Positions 1 through 4,923 of a stretch of 6,481 nt of DNA are shown piece after piece (position 1 is the first letter of the stretch; every line of letters begins with the position of its first letter). The notes beneath the pieces were generated by a model that saw only the letters and a list, made by a program, of their open reading frames with translations, was not told where the DNA came from and did no database searches. This DNA is from Burkholderiaceae bacterium. Its GTDB lineage: Bacteria; Pseudomonadota; Gammaproteobacteria; Burkholderiales; Burkholderiaceae_C. The translations under genes and the position numbers were made by a program. The DNA lies in assembly GCA_023262365.1 (NCBI GenBank), contig JALRBF010000179.1, positions 1 to 6,481 of the forward strand, in the 5' to 3' direction.

Positions 1-564
1 ACCAACCACCTGGACATGGCGATGCGCCAAGCCCTACTTGACGCGTTGCAAGGCTTTGAGGGCACCGTGGTGTTGGTCAGCCACGACCGCGCCTTGCTGC
101 GCAGCGTATGCGACGCGTTTTGGCTGGTGCAGCAACACCGCGTCAGCGTTTTTGAGGGCGACTTAGAAGACTACCAAACCCTGGTGCTGCAGCAGGCCAA
201 AGCCCCCACCGCGGCGCCGACGGCCACACCGGCCCAGCCCAGCGCAGCACAAGCCGCCCCCGGCGATACCACTGCAAAAAAAGCCGACCAACGCCGCGAA
301 AAAGCCGCGCGACGCGCCCAACTGGCACGCGCCACCAAACCCTTTGAACAACAAGCCAACCAAGCCCAAACCAAGCTCGACGCCCTGGCCAGCGAGCGCG
401 CGCACATTGAACAGGCCCTGCTGCAACCCCTACCCACCGACACCTTGGTGGCCCACCACAAACGCCTTAAAGCCTTAGCCGACGAGCAACAACAAGCCGA
501 AGACGATTGGCTACACGCCATGGCCAACGTAGAAAAGCTCAAAGCCGAGGCCGGCGACGACTGA
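1..564 (+). CDS. yheS: ABC-F family ATPase, YheS-like, C-terminal part
   Basis: This is the 3' end of a gene that begins before the window; 187 residues are visible. ABC-F proteins have two ATPase domains in one chain and no membrane part, and known members bind the ribosome and help stalled translation. The visible piece opens with TNHLD, the stretch just after the second Walker B motif. The H-switch SHDR follows at visible residues 27-30, and FEGDLEDYQ at 52-60 closes the second ATPase domain. An Ala/Pro/Thr-rich linker (about 65-92) leads to a charged helical region (93-182) rich in Glu, Gln, Lys and Ala that looks like a coiled coil. The order and the GDLEDYQ motif match E. coli YheS better than Uup or EttA. 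The stop is 17 bases before the next gene, so an operon is likely. The exact ABC-F subgroup is inferred. Confidence 0.88.
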   Translation, partial: TNHLDMAMRQALLDALQGFEGTVVLVSHDRALLRSVCDAFWLVQQHRVSVFEGDLEDYQTLVLQQAKAPTAAPTATPAQPSAAQAAPGDTTAKKADQRREKAARRAQLARATKPFEQQANQAQTKLDALASERAHIEQALLQPLPTDTLVAHHKRLKALADEQQQAEDDWLHAMANVEKLKAEAGDD

Positions 565-581
565 TTTGCGATACTTGGGGC

Positions 582-896
582 ATGAACTTCGTGACGGCAT
601 TGTTTGGATGGTTGATACGCTTGGTGCTGGTGGCCGCGGCGCTGGTGTTAATTGTTGGCTTGGTGGCGGTGGCCACACTGGCGCTGGTGGCCAGTTTGGT
701 GTGGTCATTGATCACCGGCCGCCCACACCCCGTGCGGGTGGTGTGGCAACGCATGCACCAGGCCCGCCAAGGGGTGTGGCAAGGCGCCACCCGCTACGGT
801 GCGGGCCGCAGCCCAGGCCGCGCCCCACCGGGTGATGTTGTGGATGCCGAGGTGCGCGAAATACCCGAACACAAAGGCCCACCGTCTCAGGGCTAG
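582..896 (+). CDS. small membrane protein of unknown function
   Basis: I do not recognise a named family. The protein has 104 residues. Residues 1-45 are almost wholly hydrophobic (Leu, Val, Ala), broken only by Arg13, which fits one long or two short membrane helices. The rest is a basic, Pro/Gly-rich tail, likely in the cytoplasm, ending in an acidic stretch around VVDAEVREI. Short membrane proteins with similar tails are familiar as hypothetical proteins in Burkholderiales; that is recollection, not a search. The frame is open further upstream to 507, but those codons overlap the ABC-F gene and give a basic, non-hydrophobic leader, so the ATG at 582 is preferred. Its ribosome site is weak (GGGG almost touching the ATG), which fits translation coupled to the gene before it. 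It lies 17 bases after the ABC-F stop and 6 bases before hslR. Confidence 0.7.
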   Translation: MNFVTALFGWLIRLVLVAAALVLIVGLVAVATLALVASLVWSLITGRPHPVRVVWQRMHQARQGVWQGATRYGAGRSPGRAPPGDVVDAEVREIPEHKGPPSQG

Positions 897-902
897 GCCA
901 CC

Positions 903-1307
903 ATGCAGAGCATGCGCCTAGACAAATGGCTATGGGCTGCGCGGTTTTACAAAACGCGCATGCTCGCCAGCGACGCCATTGGCCAGCACCGCGTGTGGGT
1001 AGACGACGCACCGTGCAAACCGTCGCGTGAACTGCGCGTGGGCAACCAGGTGCGTATAACCCGCGGGCACGACACCATGACCGTGCAGGTGCTGGGCCTA
1101 TCGGCCCAACGCGGCCCGGCCCCGGTGGCCCAGCAGCTGTACGCCGAGACCCCGGCAAGCCAAGCGCAGCGTACCATGGCACGCGAGCAACGCCGCCTAA
1201 GCCCCGAACCCGCGCATGCCATCAGCGGCGGGCGCCCCACCAAGCGCGACCGGCGCGCCATGCAAAAAACCTGGGGCGACCGCTGGAGCGCCAGCGTCGA
1301 AGACTAG
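903..1307 (+). CDS. hslR: HslR, heat-shock protein 15, S4-domain ribosome-associated protein
   Basis: HslR (Hsp15) binds free 50S subunits that carry a stuck nascent peptidyl-tRNA and helps return them to the pool. The 134-residue product is the usual size. The S4 RNA-binding domain is at residues 4-53, with the family signature MRLDKWLWAARFYKTR at 4-19, nearly identical to the E. coli protein. A short linker with a conserved LYAET (79-83) follows. The basic C-terminal tail contains RPTKRDRRA (111-119) and an aromatic Trp-Gly-Asp stretch. The start is uncertain: ATG at 903 and ATG at 912 are both in frame, and the second gives a protein starting at the signature itself; neither has a clear ribosome site. 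The gene probably shares a transcript with the two upstream genes, one of which is also ribosome-linked. Its stop overlaps the stop of the leftward GFA gene by four bases. Confidence 0.93.
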   Translation: MQSMRLDKWLWAARFYKTRMLASDAIGQHRVWVDDAPCKPSRELRVGNQVRITRGHDTMTVQVLGLSAQRGPAPVAQQLYAETPASQAQRTMAREQRRLSPEPAHAISGGRPTKRDRRAMQKTWGDRWSASVED

Positions 1308-1735
1308 CGCGGCGCCGGCACCGGCGCCAAAAACCCCGACTGATTCGGTGAGGTGGGCACACCCTGCGTGTCCTGATTCCACGGCAAGGCCTCGTCGTGC
1401 CAAATGTGCAGCTTGGGGCTGAGCTGCGCGCGCTGTCGCACGCAGCCCAAACGCAAAATCACGCTGGTTGCGTTTTCGGCTGCTGTGGCAAACAGCGGCG
1501 TGCCGCAATCACCACAAAACACCTGGGCACGTTTGTTGCCGCTTTGCGCGGTTTTGATGTAGCGCTTGGGTTCACCGCGTAAATCAATGTCCTCAAGCAT
1601 CACGGGCACCACGGCACGCATGGGCGAACCCGAGAGCACCTGGCAGTCGTTGCAGTGGCACACCATCACCTTACCCGGGTCAATCAACGCCGTAAACGAC
1701 ACCTTGCCGCAATGGCAGGCTCCATCAATTTTCAT
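1304..1735 (-). CDS. GFA-family zinc protein (CENP-V/GFA domain)
   Basis: A 143-residue member of the family named after glutathione-dependent formaldehyde-activating enzyme. The zinc ligands are all visible: C7 and C9 (ACHCG), C26, C28 and C31 (CHCNDC), and C74 and C77 (FCGDCG). This is the spacing of Paracoccus Gfa, where C-x-C plus the late C-x-x-C hold a structural zinc and the C-x-C-x-x-C holds a second zinc near the glutathione site. Most family members have no proven substrate, so a role in formaldehyde chemistry is not claimed. The frame is open upstream to 1903, but the start at 1735 is set by a good ribosome site at 1744-1751 and by the family's usual beginning, a few residues before the first Cys. 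The last 30 or so residues (Pro/Gln-rich) go beyond the conserved domain. Its stop overlaps that of hslR. Confidence 0.9.
   Translation of the reverse strand: MKIDGACHCGKVSFTALIDPGKVMVCHCNDCQVLSGSPMRAVVPVMLEDIDLRGEPKRYIKTAQSGNKRAQVFCGDCGTPLFATAAENATSVILRLGCVRQRAQLSPKLHIWHDEALPWNQDTQGVPTSPNQSGFLAPVPAPR
1311..1328. repeat. GC-rich perfect inverted repeat just past hslR
   Basis: GGCGCCGG, two bases, then CCGGCGCC: an eight-base perfect inverted repeat. As RNA it would form a seven-pair stem with a four-base loop. It starts three bases after the hslR stop and lies inside the last codons of the GFA gene (residues AP-V-PAP on that strand). On the plus strand it is followed by five A, not T, so it is not a standard intrinsic terminator for hslR. 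It could stabilise the hslR mRNA 3' end, or simply reflect Ala/Pro codons. Confidence 0.45.
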
Positions 1736-1743
1736 GGAATAGG

Positions 1744-1751
1744 TTCCTTCT
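1744..1751 (-). promoter_or_regulatory. ribosome binding site of the GFA gene
   Basis: Read on the minus strand this is AGAAGGAA, eight bases before the ATG at 1735. It decides the start in favour of 1735 over upstream in-frame codons. Confidence 0.75.
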
Positions 1752-1852
1752 CTTGTTTGGATTTGAGCTACATCACACCCAGCGGTTTGCGGTATCCTGC
1801 TCGTGGGCGTCCGCCGAACACACGGTGGCCAAAGTCTAAACCACCATTTCAG

Positions 1853-1858
1853 AGAGGA
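1853..1858 (+). promoter_or_regulatory. ribosome binding site of the dienelactone hydrolase gene
   Basis: AGAGGA lies six bases before the ATG at 1865 and fixes that start. The frame is open to 1655, but the extra residues overlap the GFA gene on the other strand and resemble no part of the family. Confidence 0.8.
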
Positions 1859-1864
1859 ACATCC

Positions 1865-2554
1865 ATGATTGACCCCATCACCCTTGACGCGGCCGATGGT
1901 CATGCCTTTTCGGCTTACGTCGCCCGTCCCATAGAAAACCCCAAAGGCGCCGTGGTGGTGCTACAAGAAATTTTTGGCGTCAACAGCCACATCCAGTCGG
2001 TGGCCGACCGCTACGCCAGCGCGGGCTACCTGGCCGTGGCGCCAGCCATGTTTGACCGGGTGCAAACCGGTGTGTCGCTGGGCTACACCGGCCCCGACAT
2101 GGACGAAGGCCGCCGCCTCAAGGCCGAGGCCGAGGCCCTACCCGCCCCTGGCGTGTTGGCCGACGTTCAAGCCGCCGTGAATTACGCCGCCAGTCAAAGT
2201 GGCGGCAAAGTGGGGGTGGTCGGGTATTGCTGGGGTGGCCTGCTGGTGTGGCGTAGCGCGGCCGAAGTGAAGGGCGTGGCCGCTGCGGCGGCCTACTACG
2301 GCGGCGGCATGACCGCAGGCAACGAGCCCAGCCGTCAACCGCGCTGCCCCACCATGGCGCACTTTGGTGCGCACGATGCGCACATTCCACTGGACGGTGT
2401 ACACGCCTTTGCGCACCAGCACCCCGAGGTGGAGGTGCATATTTACCAAGCCGACCACGGCTTTAACTGCGATGCGCGCGGCAGCTACGACGCCACTGCC
2501 GCCAAACAGGCCAGCGAGCGCACGCTGGCGTTTTTTAAGCAGCACCTGGGCTAA
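1865..2554 (+). CDS. dienelactone hydrolase family protein
   Basis: An alpha/beta hydrolase of 229 residues, the normal length for dienelactone hydrolase (carboxymethylenebutenolidase). In the classic pathway this enzyme opens dienelactone to maleylacetate during chlorocatechol breakdown; many family members act on other esters or lactones. The Cys-Asp-His triad is in place: C122 in the nucleophile elbow GYCWGG, D171 in GAHDAHIP and H198 in ADHGFNCD. E36 in LQEIFGVN also matches the glutamate that activates the cysteine in the Pseudomonas enzyme. There is no signal peptide, so it is cytoplasmic. No other aromatic-degradation gene is nearby, so the true substrate is open and the symbol clcD would overstate the case. 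The start is fixed by the ribosome site at 1853-1858. A strong hairpin 17 bases after the stop probably ends the transcript. Confidence 0.93.
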   Translation: MIDPITLDAADGHAFSAYVARPIENPKGAVVVLQEIFGVNSHIQSVADRYASAGYLAVAPAMFDRVQTGVSLGYTGPDMDEGRRLKAEAEALPAPGVLADVQAAVNYAASQSGGKVGVVGYCWGGLLVWRSAAEVKGVAAAAAYYGGGMTAGNEPSRQPRCPTMAHFGAHDAHIPLDGVHAFAHQHPEVEVHIYQADHGFNCDARGSYDATAAKQASERTLAFFKQHLG

Positions 2555-2570
2555 ATCGGGCTGCAACAAA

Positions 2571-2592
2571 GCCCACCCCTGACGGGGTGGGT
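2571..2592. terminator. bidirectional hairpin terminator between convergent genes
   Basis: CCCACCCC at 2572-2579 and GGGGTGGG at 2584-2591 form a perfect eight-pair stem with loop TGAC; a G-T pair (2571/2592) can extend it. On the minus strand it lies seven bases after the stop of the outer-membrane protein gene and is followed by CTTTGTTG, a fair T-rich tail. On the plus strand, for the hydrolase gene, the tail is only TT, so termination there may be weaker. Confidence 0.8.
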
Positions 2593-2598
2593 TGGCGC

Positions 2599-3552
2599 TT
2601 ACCGCTGCGCCAAGCTGGGGTAGGCCTGCGATATTTGCGCCAGCATCGACTCCAACCGCTTAAGCCGCGCCTCTTGCGCCGTGCTTTTGCTTTGCAGGTT
2701 GGCGATCACCGCGTCTTGCTGGGCTCGCTCGGTTTTAAGGGTACGCACCTGGCTCAGTAGCGCCGTGATGTCGCGGTTGTCGCCCGGCGTGGCGGCCAAC
2801 GCCGCGTGCTCGCTGCCGCCCCAGGTGTAGCTCACGCCCACGGTGGTTACGGGTTGGCCACTGGTGCCGGTGCCCACGGCAGCTTTGAGCAAGGTGTTGG
2901 CGTTTAGTTGGTGCTGAAAGCCTGCGGCCAATCCTTGCTTGCCGTTGAAGCGGCTGATGCCGGCAGTAAAGCCGTTTGCTGCGCCAGCGGGCAAGGGGGC
3001 CATGCCCGCAATGGCGGCGGTGTTGGCAATGCCTTGGGTATTGGATTGAATGCCTCTGCGATTCGCTTCAATCGCGGCGGCACCAGCCGACGACAACGGT
3101 TGTTGCATGGTCGCCAACTTGGCGTCAACATAATCCGCGTCCACTGGCTGCACATAACGAACTTCGTGCGTGTAAACATCTGAGGTGTCGCCCGCGTGAT
3201 CGGTTAGGGTGAGTTTAATGGTGTGTTGGCCCGGTGTTAACCGCTGCGATGGGTCAAGTTCAATCGTGTACGTGGTTTTCCCGTCTGTTCCCAAGCGGTT
3301 AGAAACCGATCCCCCAGGGATGTACCGCCGCGTTGCCCCGCCATCAACTGAGAGATCAATATGGTTCACGTCCGTGTCGGAGGTGTAGTGCAACACCCCG
3401 CTTGGATCGGTGACCAAAGTGCTAACCGCGTGCGCAGGTGCCACCGCACCAGCCACAAGCAAAACGAGGAGCGCTGACACATACGAAGCGTGGCGAGCCG
3501 TACGGCGCAACGAAACAACAGGGGAAAGAATGAAAGTTTTTGATAGTTTCAT
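2599..3552 (-). CDS. YadA-like anchored outer-membrane protein with a C-terminal coiled coil
   Basis: A 317-residue exported protein that looks like a small trimeric autotransporter-type adhesin. Residues 1-42 form a long signal peptide (basic n-region, hydrophobic core 25-38, cleavage after AHA). Residues 43-135 are a beta-rich head with Ig-like character (LTPGQHTIKLTLTDHAGD at 105-122). Residues 137-185 are a helical stalk with repeated Asn/Ile/Ala (IEANRRGIQSNTQGIANT). Residues 190-245 carry four amphipathic strands with Gly/Ala-rich turns ending in VGVSYTWGG, the pattern of the YadA membrane anchor. Most such proteins end there. This one continues with a linker and a coiled coil at 262-307, whose a/d positions run unbroken through I262, L265, V269, L272, I283, L286, L297, L300, L304 and I307. 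The target of the head is unknown. A TTG at 3510 would give a shorter signal peptide but lacks a ribosome site. Trimerisation is inferred from the family. Confidence 0.75.
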   Translation of the reverse strand: MKLSKTFILSPVVSLRRTARHASYVSALLVLLVAGAVAPAHAVSTLVTDPSGVLHYTSDTDVNHIDLSVDGGATRRYIPGGSVSNRLGTDGKTTYTIELDPSQRLTPGQHTIKLTLTDHAGDTSDVYTHEVRYVQPVDADYVDAKLATMQQPLSSAGAAAIEANRRGIQSNTQGIANTAAIAGMAPLPAGAANGFTAGISRFNGKQGLAAGFQHQLNANTLLKAAVGTGTSGQPVTTVGVSYTWGGSEHAALAATPGDNRDITALLSQVRTLKTERAQQDAVIANLQSKSTAQEARLKRLESMLAQISQAYPSLAQR

Positions 3553-3555
3553 AGA

Positions 3556-3616
3556 ATTACACCAAGCCTTTTGATGAATAACTTAGCGTTATTCTAATCA
3601 ATCGACTTGGTGTAAT
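3556..3616 (-). repeat. nested 61-base palindrome in the leader of the outer-membrane protein gene
   Basis: The outer arms ATTACACCAAG (3556-3566) and CTTGGTGTAAT (3606-3616) are perfect inverted copies. Inside them, TTGAT plus GAATAAC (3571-3582) pairs with GTTATTC (3588-3594) and ATCAA (3597-3601) around a five-base loop, TTAGC. In total 23 base pairs can form, with one 4x4 internal loop and a two-base bulge. The palindrome ends three bases before the start codon at 3552. It may act as an mRNA hairpin, as a binding site for a dimeric regulator, or both. Confidence 0.85.
3560..3563 (-). promoter_or_regulatory. probable ribosome binding site hidden in the palindrome stem
   Basis: Read on the minus strand this is GGTG, seven bases before the ATG at 3552, and it can pair with CACC near the 3' end of 16S rRNA. 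It is part of the outer stem of the palindrome and so would be masked when the hairpin forms. A second candidate, AAGG at 3567-3570, sits in the unpaired internal loop but is 14 bases from the ATG, which is far. Confidence 0.5.
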
Positions 3617-3619
3617 CAA

Positions 3620-3669
3620 ATTATAAGTATTACAAAAGTGCGAATATTTTTTGTTATTTTCAGATTTTT
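3620..3669 (-). promoter_or_regulatory. candidate promoter with consensus -10 and upstream A-tracts
   Basis: On the minus strand, 3625-3620 reads TATAAT, a perfect -10 box. No good -35 box lies 16-18 bases upstream. Instead, A-tracts of six, four and five bases are centred near 3649, 3658 and 3667, with another of six at 3686. Their spacing is close to one helical turn, as in curved DNA or an UP element contacting the RNA polymerase alpha subunit. The predicted transcript start is near 3613, giving a leader of about 61 bases that begins within the palindrome. Confidence 0.5.
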
Positions 3670-3692
3670 CAAGTAATCAAAGATTTTTTGTA

Positions 3693-4916
3693 CTACTTTT
3701 TTGGATTTTCGGTTTCAATAACACGCGCCAAACGCTGCAAGCCCTCATCGATTTGTTTGGGTGGCACGGTGGCAAACGATAAGCGAAAGGCGGCGGTGTC
3801 GGGCTGGGTGGCAAAAAACGGCGCGCCGGGCACAAAGGCCACGCCTTGTTCGGCGGCCCGCTGCGACAAAAGCGTGCTGTTGGCCCCAGGGGCGGTGAAC
3901 CGGGCCCATACAAACAGGCCTCCTTGGGGCTGGTTGTAGGTTACGTGTGGGCCGAGGTGCTGTTGCAGGCCGTGCAGCATGGCGTGGGCGCGTTCGCGGT
4001 AAGCAGCGCGCACGTGGCTTAGTGCTTGGGGCAAGGCGCCGCTGGCCAAATACGCCGCGGCCGTGGCTTGGGCCAGGGTGCTGGTGTTGGCGTCGCTAAA
4101 TTGTTTGCACATCACGGCCTGCGCGCGCAGCGCGGGGGGGGCAACCATCCAGCCCAGGCGCAGGCCAGCCGATAGGGTTTTGGACAAACTGCCGCAGTGC
4201 ACCAGCCATTCGCGGCTACCGGGCACTTGGGCGCTGAGCGCGAGCAAGCTCGGTGGTGGGGGGGCGTCAAAGTACAGCTCGCCGTAGGGGTCATCTTCTA
4301 CCACCACGGTGCCGGTGCGCGCGGCCAGCTGCAACACGGCCATGCGCCGCTCAAGGCTGAGTGTGGCGCCGGTGGGGTTGCCAAAGGTAGGAATGAGGTA
4401 AATGAGTTTGGGCCGGTGTTGCGCCACCAGCTGCTCTAACGCGGTCACGTCCACGCCTTGGTCATCGGTGGGTGCGCCAATGAGCTGCGCACCGTACAGG
4501 CGAAAGCATTGAATGGTGGCCAAAAAGGTGGGCGCCTCCACAATCACCTTGTCGCCCGGGTCGATAAGGGTTTTGCCAATCAGGTCAAGGGCTTGCTGGC
4601 TGCCGGTGGTAACCAGTACGTCATCGGGCTGCACCGTGGCCGATTGACTTTGCATGTGCTGCGCCAAGGCCTCGCGCAGTGGCGCATAGCCCTCGGTGGC
4701 ACCGTAGGCCAGCGCGGCGGCGGCGTGTTGCTCGTAGGCCACTTGGGCGGCGGCTTGCAGGCCTTGGCGGTCGCACAGGTTGGCGTCGGGAAAGCCCCCG
4801 GCAAAGCTGATGATGCCGGGCTGGCCAAGCAGCTTAAAAAGCGCGCGAATGGCAGAGGTTTCGACGTGTTGCAGTCGTTGGGCAAAGGGTAGGGTCACGG
4901 TGGGTTTGGCGCACAA
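3693..4916 (-). CDS. PLP-dependent aminotransferase, fold type I (2-aminoadipate aminotransferase-like)
   Basis: A 407-residue cytoplasmic aminotransferase of the class I/II superfamily. It is closest in style to the group holding LysN-type 2-aminoadipate aminotransferases and the catalytic half of MocR regulators, but it has no DNA-binding N-terminus. Visible landmarks are ISFAGGFPD (36-44), YGATEGYAPLREALA (71-85), TTGSQQALDL (103-112), GNPTG with N180, EDDPYGELYF (207-216), the PLP-binding lysine K246 in SLSKT, and R378 in FRLSFA, the usual substrate-carboxylate arginine. The amino acid it uses cannot be read from sequence. The start is uncertain: TTG at 4916 is the longest option and GTG at 4898 is equally plausible; neither has a clear ribosome site. 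It is divergent from nth with almost no space between. No terminator follows, so transcripts may run on toward the outer-membrane protein gene 140 bases downstream. Confidence 0.9.
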   Translation of the reverse strand: MCAKPTVTLPFAQRLQHVETSAIRALFKLLGQPGIISFAGGFPDANLCDRQGLQAAAQVAYEQHAAAALAYGATEGYAPLREALAQHMQSQSATVQPDDVLVTTGSQQALDLIGKTLIDPGDKVIVEAPTFLATIQCFRLYGAQLIGAPTDDQGVDVTALEQLVAQHRPKLIYLIPTFGNPTGATLSLERRMAVLQLAARTGTVVVEDDPYGELYFDAPPPPSLLALSAQVPGSREWLVHCGSLSKTLSAGLRLGWMVAPPALRAQAVMCKQFSDANTSTLAQATAAAYLASGALPQALSHVRAAYRERAHAMLHGLQQHLGPHVTYNQPQGGLFVWARFTAPGANSTLLSQRAAEQGVAFVPGAPFFATQPDTAAFRLSFATVPPKQIDEGLQRLARVIETENPKK

Positions 4917-4923
4917 TGCAGGA

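Larger units (their letters stand above)
1736..1864. promoter_or_regulatory. divergent intergenic region, GFA gene / dienelactone hydrolase
   Basis: These 129 bases separate two divergent start codons and must hold both promoters unless transcription enters from elsewhere. A possible -10 box for the rightward gene is TATCCT at 1793-1798, but no good -35 box lies at the right distance. For the leftward gene I find nothing convincing. No operator-like palindrome stands out. Confidence 0.4.

Noticed and set aside
1311..1333. Intrinsic terminator for hslR at the GC-rich hairpin
   Set aside because: The hairpin is followed by A residues on the hslR strand, not T, and it lies within GFA coding sequence.
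1655..1864. N-terminal extension of the dienelactone hydrolase
   Set aside because: The extra residues overlap the GFA gene, resemble nothing in the family, and the ATG at 1865 has a good ribosome site.
2138..2569. Minus-strand open frame opposite the dienelactone hydrolase gene (143 codons)
   Set aside because: The plus strand carries an intact catalytic triad; the opposite frame has no family features.
3556..3616. Invertible promoter (phase-variation switch) bounded by the 11-base inverted repeats
   Set aside because: The 39 bases between the arms are themselves nearly palindromic and hold no promoter, so inversion would change little; no recombinase gene is visible.
4458..4892. Plus-strand open frame opposite the aminotransferase gene (144 codons)
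   Set aside because: It mirrors conserved aminotransferase codons and has low-complexity Gly/Val/Ala content.
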